Positions 31,334 to 41,973 of a DNA stretch of 64,000 nucleotides are shown here, one piece after another. Positions within the stretch are counted from its first letter, which is position 1. Each line of letters opens with the position of its first letter. Below the pieces are notes generated by a model. That model was not told the origin of the DNA. It searched no databases and saw only the letters and a program-made list of their open reading frames with translations. The position numbers were made by a program, and so were the translations under genes. The stretch spans positions 124,001-188,000 of the forward strand of contig JAKITI010000001.1 of NCBI GenBank assembly GCA_021648145.1. The letters are read 5' to 3'. This DNA is from Gammaproteobacteria bacterium. GTDB taxonomy: Bacteria; Pseudomonadota; Gammaproteobacteria; JAADGQ01.

Positions 31334-32230
31334 TCATGAATTCGTTTTCTTTTTTTTGGCGCGTGGATGTGTTTTGTCGTAGACCGATGCTAAGTGTTGA
31401 AAATCGAGGTGGGTATAAATTTGTGTGGATGAAAGGTCCGCATGGCCGAGCAGTTCTTGTACGGCTCGAATTTGACCGCTGGATTCCAGCAGGTGGCTGG
31501 CAAAGGAGTGGCGTAGCATATGAGGGTGTAGCGGAACATTGAGTTGCTGTTTAATACCCCACTCTTTAAGTCGCAGTTGTACGGCGCGTGTTGTAAGACG
31601 AGTGCCTCTACGACCCACAAAAAATGCTATTTCATCTTTTTTAATTAAAGTGCTGCGGACGATAAGCCAGCTCTGAATCGCTTTACGTGCAAAACGACCG
31701 ATAGGGACGACGCGTATTTTCCCACCTTTACCAGTGACGCGCACTGTGGCATCAATAAGGTCAACATCTTCGAAATCTAATTGAGTTAACTCTGCGACAC
31801 GCAGACCTGAAGAGTAGAGCAGCTCCATGATGGCGAAATCACGAATGCTTAAATTATCCGTAGGTTCTTTATCTAGTAGTTGCGTGGTTTGTTCAGTATT
31901 GAGCACTTTGGGTAGTTTACGCGCTGCTTTTGGGGCTTTAATACCGATTGCAGGGTTGCTTTCAAGTTCGCCATTTTTTAGCAGATAGTTAAAAAAGGTG
32001 CGAAGCGCAGAAAGTTGTCGCTGCAAGCTTCGTCCATTTAAGCCTTTGCTGTGCAGTGTGATAACCAAGTGGCGTATGTGTGGCGGTGTGATTTCACTCC
32101 ATTGTGTGATTGATTGCTGCTTACAAAAATCAAATGCTTTTAATAGGTCGCGTCGATAATTACTGATAGTGTGAGGTGATAAGTAACGACCTTCGAGGTG
32201 TGATATAAATTTGTTAATCCAGTCTTGCAT
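31334..32230 (-). CDS. xerC: Tyrosine recombinase XerC
   Basis: Site-specific recombinase that with XerD resolves chromosome dimers at dif. 298 residues from the ATG at 32230 (MQDWINKFISHLEGRYLSPH); a GTG at 32254 overlapping the upstream stop is the alternative. The N-terminal SAM-like core-binding domain is followed by the catalytic residues Arg in SSGLRVAELTQL, Lys in GKGGKIRVVP, His-x-x-Arg in HPHMLRHSFASHLL, His in ELLGHADLSS and Tyr in TQIYTHLDF. XerC rather than an integrase, by length and core context next to hslVU. Confidence 0.93.
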   Translation of the reverse strand: MQDWINKFISHLEGRYLSPHTISNYRRDLLKAFDFCKQQSITQWSEITPPHIRHLVITLHSKGLNGRSLQRQLSALRTFFNYLLKNGELESNPAIGIKAPKAARKLPKVLNTEQTTQLLDKEPTDNLSIRDFAIMELLYSSGLRVAELTQLDFEDVDLIDATVRVTGKGGKIRVVPIGRFARKAIQSWLIVRSTLIKKDEIAFFVGRRGTRLTTRAVQLRLKEWGIKQQLNVPLHPHMLRHSFASHLLESSGQIRAVQELLGHADLSSTQIYTHLDFQHLASVYDKTHPRAKKKKTNS

Positions 32231-32250
32231 TTGAAGATTGTTTCTTTGAA

Positions 32251-33453
32251 TCACTCTTTGAAATAGCTCAGTAGCTTGGCTGCTTCTGTCGCTGAGTTGA
32301 ACTCTTGATCAATGACGTGTCGCGCCTGTTGACCCATTTTGATTCGATCGTTGTGAGATAGTTTGGCAAACTTAGCAATCGCTTGAGCCATTCCCTTAGC
32401 ATCTTTTTGTTCAACCAGCTTTCCAACTTGATCATTGATCAGTTCAGGTATACCCGATACACGTGTGGAAATGACGGGTACACCAACAGCCATGGCTTCC
32501 ATGAGTGCTACTGGAATTCCATCCATCGTACCGTCATGCGTGACGACGCAAGGTATCGCAAATAGGTCTGCTTCCAGCAGCAGATCTTTAACGGTGCTGT
32601 GTTCCATTGCACCCAATAGATGAACAGTGCCTCTTAGTTTTTGTTGTTCAATGATCTCTTCCAGCTCGGCTCTATCAACTCCTTCACCAATGATGTTGCA
32701 GGTAAAGTCGAGCCCTATTTCATTTTTGAGTATGCCGCACGCTTCAACCAGATAGCGAAAACCTTTTTGCTCAACCAATCGGCCTGTTGATAAAATATTT
32801 AATGTGTCTCGTTCTTTGTAGTCTCGTAAAGGAAAGTGATCCATTTCGATGCCGCAGTGTACGAACCTGAACCGGTCAGGGTTCACCTCTGGGTAGTGTT
32901 CCATCACGTAACGCTTATTGAATCTAGATATAGACGCTACAAATTTGGCACGATTGAATTTGTCCACCAAAGTTTCGGCATGTTTTTTAAGGAAAATATC
33001 ATGGGCATGAATGGTGAAGCTGTAGGGTGTGCCTGTGAGTGCAGAGATCAGCATGGCATACTTTGAACCATCAAGAGCAAAATGGGCATGAATGTGTGTG
33101 ATGCCTGTTTTTTTGAACTGATCAATAAAATAGGCCCCCCAGAAAAACTCACCCATTGTCTTTCTACCGTATTTACGGGCTAATGCCAATGCTGAAAGGT
33201 AGCGTTTTGGATGACCTAAAAATAGCTTGACATGTGACAGTAGAATTTTTGGTCTATGGCTTTTGTCTTTTCTGGGAAGGTAGTGGGTATCTGTCACTAA
33301 CTCTTCAACAAAGCTATGAGTGAGTTCATGATCTCGTTGGTGTAGGGAATAGATCGATAAATCAACCCCCAGTTTGCGCAACTCAAGCATTTCTCGTACA
33401 ACAAATGTTTCAGATAAAACGGGAAATACATCCAGAATATACGCGACTTTCAT
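32251..33453 (-). CDS. Group 4 glycosyltransferase, WcaL/colanic-acid type
   Basis: 400 residues, GT-B fold. The N-terminal domain begins KVAYILDVFPVLSETFVVRE, characteristic of the WcaL/AmsK group. ITHIHAHFALDGSKYAML and YSFTIHAHDIFLKK follow. The C-terminal donor domain has LSTGRLVEQKGFRYLVEACG and the E-x7-E block DGIPVALMEAMAVGVPVIST. It probably adds a sugar to a surface polysaccharide. No other polysaccharide gene is near except ugd 15 kb away, and it directly precedes xerC, an unusual partner. Confidence 0.9.
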   Translation of the reverse strand: MKVAYILDVFPVLSETFVVREMLELRKLGVDLSIYSLHQRDHELTHSFVEELVTDTHYLPRKDKSHRPKILLSHVKLFLGHPKRYLSALALARKYGRKTMGEFFWGAYFIDQFKKTGITHIHAHFALDGSKYAMLISALTGTPYSFTIHAHDIFLKKHAETLVDKFNRAKFVASISRFNKRYVMEHYPEVNPDRFRFVHCGIEMDHFPLRDYKERDTLNILSTGRLVEQKGFRYLVEACGILKNEIGLDFTCNIIGEGVDRAELEEIIEQQKLRGTVHLLGAMEHSTVKDLLLEADLFAIPCVVTHDGTMDGIPVALMEAMAVGVPVISTRVSGIPELINDQVGKLVEQKDAKGMAQAIAKFAKLSHNDRIKMGQQARHVIDQEFNSATEAAKLLSYFKE

Positions 33454-33530
33454 TCACAATGACCTTTGTTTTTCTATAAAAAATAATTTCGACAGTTTAA
33501 CTCTTTTTTATTTATAAAGTCGGTGCTTTA

Positions 33531-35312
33531 TCACTCACTTTTAAACGGTGGGGAAACACGAAATACCTCTTCTAATGTTGACTGTCCCGCCAACACTTTT
33601 TTAAGCCCTGAAATACGCAGCGGTTGCATGCCATCAAGAAGTGCCTGTTGGCGTATTTTCTCAATATCACAATGGTTTTGAATGAGCTTACCTAAAGCAG
33701 AGCTCATGGGAAGTATCTCATAAATGCCAATGCGGCCGGAATAACCTGTATTTCTGCACTCCAGACAACCTTTGGCGATTGATATTGTTTTAGGTGTAGC
33801 AATATTCCATTGCTGCTTGAGTGTATCCCATAGCGCTTGATCCAGAGGTGCTTCTATTTTGCAATGTGTACATAGTGTGCGAATCAGTCGCTGAGCGAGA
33901 ATCCCAAGTAGTGTCGAGCTGATCAAGTAGGATGGAATTCCGATATCAAGCAAGCGGGTTAAGGTGGATGCTGCATCATTGGTATGAAGTGTCGATAAAA
34001 CTAAATGTCCTGTGAGAGCGGCTTGAATTGCCATCTCCGCCGTTTCTTGATCTCGAATTTCTCCAACCATAATAATATCAGGATCCTGACGCAGCAATGC
34101 ACGTACACCATCAGAAAAATTCAAATCAATATTGCTCTGCACTTGCATCTGGTTGAATTCAGGCACAACCATTTCTATCGGGTCTTCAACCGTGCAGATA
34201 TTAATATCGGGTGAAGATATATGTTTGAGTGTTGAATAAAGTGTTGTAGTTTTACCAGAACCCGTCGGACCCGTCACCAAAATAATGCCATTGGGTTGCT
34301 TGATAATAGACTCCCAAGATTTAAGGTCATCATCAACCAGACCTAAGCTGTTAAAATTTTTGACCAGAATTTCAGGATCAAAAATACGCATCACTAATTT
34401 TTCACCAAATGCAGTGGGTAGGGTGGCGAGCCGTAATTCAATTTCACTGCCATCCTGACTTTTTGTTTTAAGCCTGCCATCCAGAGGGCGACGCTTTTCT
34501 GCTAGATCCATTCGTCCGAGAATTTTTATGCGGCTGACAACAGCGGCCATGACGGGGGTTGGCATTTGGTAAACCAGATGTAAAACACCATCAATGCGAA
34601 AGCGAATATTGCCCTGTTCCCTGCGTGGTTCAACATGAATATCACTGGCGCGTTGCTCAAAAGCAAATTGTAATAACCAATCTACAATGCTGATGACATG
34701 CTGATCGTTCGCATCAAGCTGGCCTTTTTTGCCCAGTTCAAGCATTTGCTCCAGATTGGTGATTTCATTTTGAGATGCTTTTTTTGAGTCGTTCGTTGCA
34801 CCAATAATAGATTTTGAAACGGTGTAAAATTCAACAATATAGCGGCTAATGTCAATGGGATTAGCGATAACTCGGGTAATTTTTTTATTTAAAATATGAG
34901 TGATTTCACTTTGCCAATGTGTGACATAAGGTTCTGCTGTTGCAATGATGACCTCATCTTTTTTGATCGCAAGCGGTAAAACTTTATTTCGCTCAGCGTA
35001 GGCATGTGACATGACAGAGGTTGCACTGGCGGCATCAATCTTTAATGGGTCGATACGTTCATAAGGCAATTTGGACCACTTTGCGAGCCAGACAGTTAAT
35101 GTCTCCAGAGTTAACTGTCTGTGAGGTGGTTTTGCGCATTGCAGGTTTTGATTGGCTATCACCACCAACGGGTGAAATTTAAATCGCTCTTGGCTGCGTG
35201 TTTTCAGAATAAGTCGCTCAAGGTCTGTGCTTTTAATCAAGCCGTCACCGAATAGTGCTTTGATTATTTCACTCAACTCTAAATGATGGTCGTGTTGATT
35301 ATCTTTTTTCAA
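33531..35312 (-). CDS. GspE/PilB family secretion ATPase (orphan)
   Basis: 593 residues. The C-terminal GspE ATPase core has Walker A GPTGSGKTTTLYSTL, an Asp box (CTVEDPIEM), Walker B (LRQDPDIIMVGEIRDQETAE), a His box (TGHLVLSTLHTNDA), and the four-Cys zinc element (CTHC and CLECRNTGYSGRIG). The N-terminal domain (to about residue 150) is a GspE-N-like module with LPYERIDPLKIDAASATS. Such hexamers power type II secretion or type IV pilus assembly. No other pilus or secretion gene lies in the window, so its machine is unknown. Divergent from nagZ. Confidence 0.9.
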   Translation of the reverse strand: MKKDNQHDHHLELSEIIKALFGDGLIKSTDLERLILKTRSQERFKFHPLVVIANQNLQCAKPPHRQLTLETLTVWLAKWSKLPYERIDPLKIDAASATSVMSHAYAERNKVLPLAIKKDEVIIATAEPYVTHWQSEITHILNKKITRVIANPIDISRYIVEFYTVSKSIIGATNDSKKASQNEITNLEQMLELGKKGQLDANDQHVISIVDWLLQFAFEQRASDIHVEPRREQGNIRFRIDGVLHLVYQMPTPVMAAVVSRIKILGRMDLAEKRRPLDGRLKTKSQDGSEIELRLATLPTAFGEKLVMRIFDPEILVKNFNSLGLVDDDLKSWESIIKQPNGIILVTGPTGSGKTTTLYSTLKHISSPDINICTVEDPIEMVVPEFNQMQVQSNIDLNFSDGVRALLRQDPDIIMVGEIRDQETAEMAIQAALTGHLVLSTLHTNDAASTLTRLLDIGIPSYLISSTLLGILAQRLIRTLCTHCKIEAPLDQALWDTLKQQWNIATPKTISIAKGCLECRNTGYSGRIGIYEILPMSSALGKLIQNHCDIEKIRQQALLDGMQPLRISGLKKVLAGQSTLEEVFRVSPPFKSE

Positions 35313-35383
35313 AGCTCGAACACCTCAATTCGGTTAAAATCCATTTTACTTATTAACGTCACGCGGCAGCATTAAGGTGAATT

Positions 35384-36403
35384 ATGTCTTTAGGGTCATT
35401 AATGGTTGGAATCTCGGGGTTAGAGTTAACCTCGATTGAGAAAGAAATATTGCTCCACCCATTGATTGGAGGAGTGATTTTATTCAGTCGTAACTACTCT
35501 TCTATCAATCAATTAAAAGAATTAACCACAAATATCCATCAGCTACGTGAACCTCATTTATTGATTGCTGTTGACCAGGAAGGTGGGCGTGTACAGCGTT
35601 TTAAAGAAGGTTTCAGCTCATTGCCACCGGTACGATGCTTGGGTGAGCTGTACGATTTAGATGCAAAACGTGCCAAACGGCTGGCAAACACGATGGGTTG
35701 GCTGATGGCCGCTGAACTGCGCAGTGTGGGTGTGGATTTGAGTTTTGCACCGATTCTGGATCTGGATCACGGTGTGAGTCAGGTGATTGGTGATCGTGCT
35801 TTTCATTCCAATGCTTCTGTGGTTTCCAATCTGACTCATGCTTATATGAGCGGCATGCAAAAAGCAGGAATGGCGGCTACAGGTAAACATTTTCCCGGCC
35901 ATGGTTCAGTGGTGAATGATACCCATACTTCTATTGCAACGGATGAGCGTTGCTTTGAAGATATTGCTCAAAAAGATATGGTCGCTTTTGAACGCATGAT
36001 TCACTATGGAATGGCCGCTGTGATGGCGGCGCATGTGATTTATCCTCAGATTGATTCTAAACCCGCGGGTTTTTCATCCGTCTGGTTGCAAAAAATATTA
36101 CGCCAGAACCTGAGTTTTCAAGGAGTTATTTTCAGTGATGATTTGGGGATGGAAGCGGCAGGGTATGCTGGATCAATTCAAGACCGAGCGCAGGCTGCCA
36201 TTGAGGCGGGCTGTGATATGGTTCTTGTGTGCAATACGTTAGATATTATTCCCGAACTGCTGGATAATTTACCCGATTACAATGACCCCGCTTCCCACCT
36301 GCGACTCGCGCGTCTGCATGGGCGAAAAGGTATGGAACACAATGAACTGTGCAGCAGCGCTCTGTGGAAGCAAGCCGTTGCTGCGGTTTCTACTCTTTCT
36401 TAA
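35384..36403 (+). CDS. nagZ: Beta-N-acetylhexosaminidase NagZ
   Basis: Cytoplasmic glycoside hydrolase family 3 enzyme that removes GlcNAc from anhydro-muropeptides during wall recycling. 339 residues. AVDQEGGRVQRFKEGF near residue 65, the NagZ signature AATGKHFPGHGSVVNDTH with the catalytic His, IFSDDLGMEAA with the nucleophile Asp, and IEAGCDMVLVCN. Its 3-prime end overlaps the converging lpdA end by 14 bases. Confidence 0.95.
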   Translation: MSLGSLMVGISGLELTSIEKEILLHPLIGGVILFSRNYSSINQLKELTTNIHQLREPHLLIAVDQEGGRVQRFKEGFSSLPPVRCLGELYDLDAKRAKRLANTMGWLMAAELRSVGVDLSFAPILDLDHGVSQVIGDRAFHSNASVVSNLTHAYMSGMQKAGMAATGKHFPGHGSVVNDTHTSIATDERCFEDIAQKDMVAFERMIHYGMAAVMAAHVIYPQIDSKPAGFSSVWLQKILRQNLSFQGVIFSDDLGMEAAGYAGSIQDRAQAAIEAGCDMVLVCNTLDIIPELLDNLPDYNDPASHLRLARLHGRKGMEHNELCSSALWKQAVAAVSTLS

Positions 36404-37835
36404 TAGCCTTATTAACTTGGTGCAATGCTCGGTTATCCACGGCCAATGCCGCTTCATGCATGGCTTCTGATAACGTTGGATGTGCATGGATTGTGTGAAT
36501 AAGATCTTCAGCACTGGCAGAAAACTCCATGGCTAATGTCGCTTCTGCGATAAGCTCTGATGCATGGGGGCCCAAAATGTGAACACCCAAAATACGATCG
36601 GTGTCTGCATGGGTTATGATTTTAACCAGTCCATTCGCATCCCCCATTGCTCGTGCTCTTCCATTGGCTGCAAATGGAAAGGTTCCAATTTTTATGTTCT
36701 CTTCAGAAGCGCGAAGTGTCTGTTCGGTGCGACCGACCCAGGCGACTTCAGGTTGAGTGTAAATGACTGCGGGCATGATGTCGTAATTCACTTGTCGATG
36801 AAGTCCGGCGATGGTTTCTGCCACAGCGACACCTTCTTCTGATCCTTTGTGTGCCAACATGGAGCCACGTACAACATCACCAATGGCATAAACACCTGGG
36901 AGATTGGTTTTACAGCGTTCATTAACGTGAATAAATCCCCCTTCATTCACTAATAAACCTGACTCTGATGCATAGATATTTTCACTGTTGGGGCGACGAC
37001 CCACCGCAACAACAAGCTTATCCACCTTGAGTGTCGACTCACCTTTGGAATCACGGTAGGTGATCGTGACTGTTTGAGCATGTGTTTTGGTAGCAGTCAC
37101 ACAGGCACCTAAGCGAATGTCCAGCCCCTGATTTTTATATTGTTTAAGTGCCATGCGGCTGATCTGTTCATCAACGGTGGATAAAAAACTATCTTGGGCT
37201 TCCAGTATGACCACTTCAGCGCCGAGTCGTCGCCAGATAGTGCCGACTTCAAGGCCAATGGCTCCCGCACCAATGATGCCGAGCCGTTTAGGCACGGTTT
37301 GAAAAGCAAGTGCCCCTGTGGAATCTACAATTTTTTCATCATCTTGCTCAGCGGCTGCAATTTTTACTGGGCGTGATCCCGGTGCGAGAATGATGTGCTC
37401 AGCACTGATCGTTGTTTTTTTACCTTTTTCTGAAGGTACAATTTCAACGTTTTTATTGGCTAATAATCGCCCATGACCACTGATTTTTTTTATTTTATTG
37501 GCTTTAAAAAGTGCAGAGATACCACCGGTCAGTTCATCGACAATTTTCTGCTTCCGCTTTTGCATAGTAGAAATATCAATAGAGATATTCTCGGCGTGAA
37601 TGCCGTGATTGCTATACTGGTTTAATAGCTGGTCATAATGCTCTGAGGATTCCAGCAATGCTTTTGATGGAATGCAGCCTACATTGAGGCAGGTTCCACC
37701 GAGGCTGGATTTTCCACTTTCATTAAGCCAGTTGTCGATACAAACGGTATTCAAACCAAGTTGAGCGCAACGAATGGCAGCCACATAACCAGCAGGGCCT
37801 GCACCAATGACAATAACATCGTAAGATTTAGACAT
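36390..37835 (-). CDS. lpdA: Dihydrolipoyl dehydrogenase (E3)
   Basis: FAD disulfide oxidoreductase that reoxidises lipoamide of the 2-oxoglutarate dehydrogenase complex with NAD. The FAD motif VIGAGPAGYVAAIRCAQLG begins near residue 8, the redox pair is in GGTCLNVGCIPSKALL, the NAD motif is GIIGAGAIGLEVGTIWRRLG, and the C-terminal His-Glu pair is in HAHPTLSEAMHEA. The ATG at 37835 has GAGG seven bases ahead; the open frame reaches further only through a TTG inside sucB. Last of sucA-sucB-lpdA. Confidence 0.96.
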   Translation of the reverse strand: MSKSYDVIVIGAGPAGYVAAIRCAQLGLNTVCIDNWLNESGKSSLGGTCLNVGCIPSKALLESSEHYDQLLNQYSNHGIHAENISIDISTMQKRKQKIVDELTGGISALFKANKIKKISGHGRLLANKNVEIVPSEKGKKTTISAEHIILAPGSRPVKIAAAEQDDEKIVDSTGALAFQTVPKRLGIIGAGAIGLEVGTIWRRLGAEVVILEAQDSFLSTVDEQISRMALKQYKNQGLDIRLGACVTATKTHAQTVTITYRDSKGESTLKVDKLVVAVGRRPNSENIYASESGLLVNEGGFIHVNERCKTNLPGVYAIGDVVRGSMLAHKGSEEGVAVAETIAGLHRQVNYDIMPAVIYTQPEVAWVGRTEQTLRASEENIKIGTFPFAANGRARAMGDANGLVKIITHADTDRILGVHILGPHASELIAEATLAMEFSASAEDLIHTIHAHPTLSEAMHEAALAVDNRALHQVNKAIKKE

Positions 37836-37845
37836 GATATTTACC

Positions 37846-39078
37846 TCAAACCTCAAGCAAAAGTCGGGTAGGGTCTTCCAGTGATGCTTTCACTGAGACC
37901 AAAAATTGTACGGCATCACGCCCATCAATAATACGATGGTCATAGGAGAGCGCCAGATACATCATGGGTCTGATCACGACCTCTCCATTTTCAGCCATGG
38001 GGCGCTCCTGAATTTTGTGCATACCCAAAATTGCGCTTTGTGGTGGATTAATAATGGGGGTGGACATCAGCGAGCCAAATACGCCGCCATTGGTGATGGT
38101 GAACGTACCGCCACTGAGATCATCCATCGTGAGTGTGCCTTCGCGTGATTTGATAGCAAGGCCACTAATATTTTTCTCAATATCTGCCAAGCTCATGGTT
38201 TCAGCGTTGCGTAGAATAGGCACGACTAAACCACGCGGTGAGGAGACGGCGATTCCGATATCGCTGTAGTTGTGGTAAATGATCTCTTGGGCATCGACAG
38301 AGGCATTGACCACGGGATATTGTTTGAGTGCCGCCGTGCAAGCTTTTACAAAAAAGGACATGAATCCCAACTTAATGCCATGCTCTTTTTCAAAAGGCTC
38401 TTTGTATTCTTGCCTCAGTGACATGATGCGTTGCATGTTGACTTCGTTAAAGGTTGTTAAGATGGCCGCGTTTTGTTGTGCTTCTACCAGACGTTCGGCA
38501 ATCCGTGCGCGTAACCGTGTCATGGGAACACGTTTTTCAGCACGTTCAGTGATTTTTTGGTTTGTGAGTGTAGCTTCTTCAGGTGGTGGTGATTTTTCTT
38601 CTGTTACTTGAGATATTGGGGTCGCTTCTGTTTTTTGTTTTTTTAAATAATTGAGCACATCTTCTTTTATAATATGGCCTCGATTACCTGTGGCTTCAAT
38701 TTTTGCTGGATCGAGTCTGTTTTTCTTAATTAAGCTTTGTGCAGCTGGTGAAATTCGCAGTAAATCAAAGGGGTCAGAGTCGATTGATTTATGTTCGTTG
38801 GAGCTGTTTGCCGAAGGGGAAGAATCAATCGACTCTGACCCCTTTGATTGTAGCAGTGCGATCAATTCATCTTCAGAGACATCAGCGCCATCCTGAATTT
38901 TAATCTGTTGCAAAACTCCGTCAGCAGGCGCGGGTATTTCCAGAACAACCTTGTCGGTTTCGATATCCACAAGGCTCTCATTGCGCTTTATGGTATCCCC
39001 CTCTTTTTTGTGCCATTTGAGCAGTACGGCATCAGAGACTGATTCTGGTAGTGTCGGGACACGAATTTCAATTTCCAT
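37846..39078 (-). CDS. sucB: Dihydrolipoyllysine succinyltransferase (E2 of OGDH), with REP-like linker insertion
   Basis: Core of the 2-oxoglutarate dehydrogenase complex; transfers succinyl from lipoyl-Lys to CoA. 410 residues. Lipoyl domain 1-78 with Lys in [14 protein letters not shown]; peripheral-subunit binding domain about 107-145 ([20 protein letters not shown]); catalytic domain from about 180, ending with [16 protein letters not shown] (active His-Asp). The first linker (about residues 76-106) is encoded by two inverted 27-base copies plus spacer, 87 bases and so in frame, giving SESID and KSIDSDPFD repeats. Overlaps sucA by 11 bases. Confidence 0.97.
   Translation of the reverse strand: MEIEIRVPTLPESVSDAVLLKWHKKEGDTIKRNESLVDIETDKVVLEIPAPADGVLQQIKIQDGADVSEDELIALLQSKGSESIDSSPSANSSNEHKSIDSDPFDLLRISPAAQSLIKKNRLDPAKIEATGNRGHIIKEDVLNYLKKQKTEATPISQVTEEKSPPPEEATLTNQKITERAEKRVPMTRLRARIAERLVEAQQNAAILTTFNEVNMQRIMSLRQEYKEPFEKEHGIKLGFMSFFVKACTAALKQYPVVNASVDAQEIIYHNYSDIGIAVSSPRGLVVPILRNAETMSLADIEKNISGLAIKSREGTLTMDDLSGGTFTITNGGVFGSLMSTPIINPPQSAILGMHKIQERPMAENGEVVIRPMMYLALSYDHRIIDGRDAVQFLVSVKASLEDPTRLLLEV
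38763..38849. repeat. Inverted REP-like pair inside sucB
   Basis: Two perfect 27-base copies in opposite orientation (38763-38789 and 38823-38849; core GGGGTCAGAGTCGATTGA) are separated by 33 bases. They can fold into a long hairpin. The size and GGGGTCAGA core resemble the REP palindromes spread by RAYT (REP-associated tyrosine transposase) proteins, from memory of the family. The unit is 87 bases, so it keeps the frame, and it falls in a flexible inter-domain linker. I noticed no other copy in this window. Confidence 0.85.
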
Positions 39079-41890
39079 TTTTAGTTACCTTCAAAGCGTC
39101 ATCAATCAATTTTTTCTGTATTTGCAAGTGTAATTTAAAGCGACCTGCGGCGGGTGAGGCGGATGCATCTGGCCCTGCATAAAAAAGTGTCTGCTCAGGG
39201 CGCATAAATTCTTGAATATTATGCTGCGTTTGATACCACGCGCCCTGATTTTTTGGCTCTTCCTGACACCAGACAATCTCTTTTGCCTTTGGATACTGTT
39301 TGAGCAACTTTGTCAGTTCATCATGTGGAAAAGGGTAGAGTTGCTCGATGCGTATGAGTGCAATATTGTCAATCTCGCGGGTTTTTCGTGCTTCCAATAA
39401 TTCGTAGTAAATTTTTCCGCTGCAAAATACGATGCGTCGCACTTGTTTTTTTGTCTGGGTTTCATGCTCTGGAATAATCGTTTGAAACGCTCCTTGCGAG
39501 AGATCATCGAGCGTCGATGTTGCAAGCTTGTGGCGCAACAGGCTTTTGGGTGTAAATACAATCAATGGCTTGCGGTAGGGGCGAATCATCTGCCGACGTA
39601 GCATATGAAACATCTGCGCTGGAGTGGTCGGATTACAGACTTGTATATTGTGATCCGCGCATAGTTGCAGGTAACGCTCTATTCGCGCGGATGAGTGTTC
39701 TGGGCCTTGCCCCTCGTAGCCATGCGGGAGAAATAGTACCAACCCACATAAACGCCGCCACTTGGCTTCGCCCGATGTGATGAACTGGTCGATAACAACT
39801 TGTGCGCCATTGGCAAAATCACCGAACTGGGCTTCCCAGATGGTGAGTGAGTTAGGATCCGTTGTGCTGTAGCCGTATTCAAAACCCAAAACAGCTTCTT
39901 CAGAAAGCAATGAGTCAATGACAATAAATTGCGCTTGCTCTTCATTCAGGTGTTGCAGTGGGGTGTAAGACTCACCATTTTTTTGGTTGTGAAGAACGGC
40001 GTGGCGATGAAAAAAAGTACCGCGTCCACTGTCTTGTCCTGAAAGTCGTATTGGATAACCTTCCGTCAAGAGTGAAGCATAGGCGATGGTTTCAGCAAAG
40101 CCCCAGTCAATCAGTTTGGCACCGACAGCCATTTTGTTTCTATTGATTAAGATATTTTCAACGCGAGGGTGAAGTTCAAAGCCATCAGGAATTTTATTGA
40201 GGTTGCTGGCCAGTTGTTTGATTTTTTCCAGACTGAGCGTGGTATCTGTTGCGTGATCCCACTCTACTTGTCTGTAAGGATCCCAGTTCACCATTTTGTT
40301 ATCAGGGTGAGGCAAAATATTTCGAGCAACAACATCACCTTGATCCAGCGCATCCCGGTATTGGATCGACATCTTTTCAACATCCGTTAAAGAGAGAATA
40401 TTTTCACGAATCAGTTGCTCTGCATACAACGTGGCTGTTGTCGGGTGCGCTTTGATTTTTTGATACATCATTGGCTGCGTTGCGGCCGGTTCGTCCGCTT
40501 CGTTATGGCCATGTCGTCGATAACAGATCATATCAATGACAACATCCTTACGAAATTTCATGCGAAATTCCAGAGCGATTTTGGTAATAAATGCGACCGC
40601 TTCAGGGTCATCACCATTGACGTGGAAAATGGGGGCTTGAACCATTTTAGCCACATCACTGCAATAGACGGTTGAGCGCATATCGAGTGGATTGCTGGTG
40701 GTAAAGCCGATCTGATTATTAACGATGATATGTACTGTTCCCCCCACGGTATAACCTTGGGCTTGTGACATATTCAGGGTTTCCATGACGACTCCCTGCG
40801 CGGCAAAAGCAGAATCACCATGAATTAAAATGGGCAACACTTGATCGCCATTATGGTCGTTACGGCGACGCTGGCGTGCACGCACCGAGCCAATGGCAAC
40901 GGGGTCAATAATCTCAAGATGAGATGGGTTGAATGAGAGTGCCAGATGCATACTGCCATCGGATGTTTCTATGTTGGATGAAAAGCCTTGATGGTATTTG
41001 ACATCGCCAGGGCGGTTATCATCGGGTTCTTGTTTTGAGCCTTCAAATTCTTGATAGAGTTCTCGTGGAGATTTTCCGAGTATATTGACCAATACGTTTA
41101 AACGTCCTCGGTGAGCCATGCCAATGACGGTCTCTTCAACCTTTATTCCAGCCGCATGTTGAAGCAGTTCATCGAGTATTATAATCAGGCTTTCGCCACC
41201 TTCTAAGGAGAAACGTTTTTGCCCGACATATTTTGTGTGAAGGTACTTTTCAATGCCTTCGGCGGCGATGATTCTCTCCAGTAACTGGCGTTTTTTTTCA
41301 GGCATAAATTCAGGGTGAGTTGGGAATGTTTCAAATCGTTCTTGAATCCAGCGCTTTTGTATCGAGCTGGCAATATGCATGTATTCAACGCCGAAATTTC
41401 CGCAATAGGCTTGTTTTAGATAGAGCAAAATTTCAGATAGAGAGAGCTGCTCTGGGCCTGTCGGAAAACTGGTGTTAAAATTTTGTGACATATCGCTGCT
41501 GGATAAGCCATGAAAACTTGGATCCAGTGCTGCAACCGGAGGGCGCTGATGGAACTCCAGTGGGTTGAGCGTTGCTTGCTGATGTCCACGTGAGCGATAG
41601 GTTTCAATCAAGGCAGCGACAGCCAGCTGTTTTTGAGCGGAGGTACAAGTGGTGGGCGAGGGGAGCCGTTGCGAATCATGCTCTTGACGGTATGATACAA
41701 AAGTTTTTATAGCATCTTTGTGGGATATGTCTTGAACACTGTTTTCCTGGATTTGGTCAAAATATTTACGCCACTCATGACTGACTTCATCTGGGCTTTC
41801 AAGATAGCGTTCATACAGTGTTTCAATGAAATCTGCATTGCCACCGTAAAGATAAGAATTTCCCTGAAACTTTTTTAGCACATTATCCAT
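39068..41890 (-). CDS. sucA: 2-oxoglutarate dehydrogenase E1
   Basis: Thiamine-diphosphate enzyme that decarboxylates 2-oxoglutarate and succinylates E2. 940 residues. The N-terminal docking segment contains [73 protein letters not shown], the ThDP/Mg block [48 protein letters not shown] and [15 protein letters not shown] are all typical. First gene of the operon; a short AT-rich gap separates it from divergent copA. Confidence 0.98.
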   Translation of the reverse strand: MDNVLKKFQGNSYLYGGNADFIETLYERYLESPDEVSHEWRKYFDQIQENSVQDISHKDAIKTFVSYRQEHDSQRLPSPTTCTSAQKQLAVAALIETYRSRGHQQATLNPLEFHQRPPVAALDPSFHGLSSSDMSQNFNTSFPTGPEQLSLSEILLYLKQAYCGNFGVEYMHIASSIQKRWIQERFETFPTHPEFMPEKKRQLLERIIAAEGIEKYLHTKYVGQKRFSLEGGESLIIILDELLQHAAGIKVEETVIGMAHRGRLNVLVNILGKSPRELYQEFEGSKQEPDDNRPGDVKYHQGFSSNIETSDGSMHLALSFNPSHLEIIDPVAIGSVRARQRRRNDHNGDQVLPILIHGDSAFAAQGVVMETLNMSQAQGYTVGGTVHIIVNNQIGFTTSNPLDMRSTVYCSDVAKMVQAPIFHVNGDDPEAVAFITKIALEFRMKFRKDVVIDMICYRRHGHNEADEPAATQPMMYQKIKAHPTTATLYAEQLIRENILSLTDVEKMSIQYRDALDQGDVVARNILPHPDNKMVNWDPYRQVEWDHATDTTLSLEKIKQLASNLNKIPDGFELHPRVENILINRNKMAVGAKLIDWGFAETIAYASLLTEGYPIRLSGQDSGRGTFFHRHAVLHNQKNGESYTPLQHLNEEQAQFIVIDSLLSEEAVLGFEYGYSTTDPNSLTIWEAQFGDFANGAQVVIDQFITSGEAKWRRLCGLVLFLPHGYEGQGPEHSSARIERYLQLCADHNIQVCNPTTPAQMFHMLRRQMIRPYRKPLIVFTPKSLLRHKLATSTLDDLSQGAFQTIIPEHETQTKKQVRRIVFCSGKIYYELLEARKTREIDNIALIRIEQLYPFPHDELTKLLKQYPKAKEIVWCQEEPKNQGAWYQTQHNIQEFMRPEQTLFYAGPDASASPAAGRFKLHLQIQKKLIDDALKVTKNGN

Positions 41891-41973
41891 TCATATTTAT
41901 CCTGGTATTCATTAGGATTTTCGGACGGTTATAACAATTTCTTTAGGTGCGGGTATATTTATTTAGTTCATAA

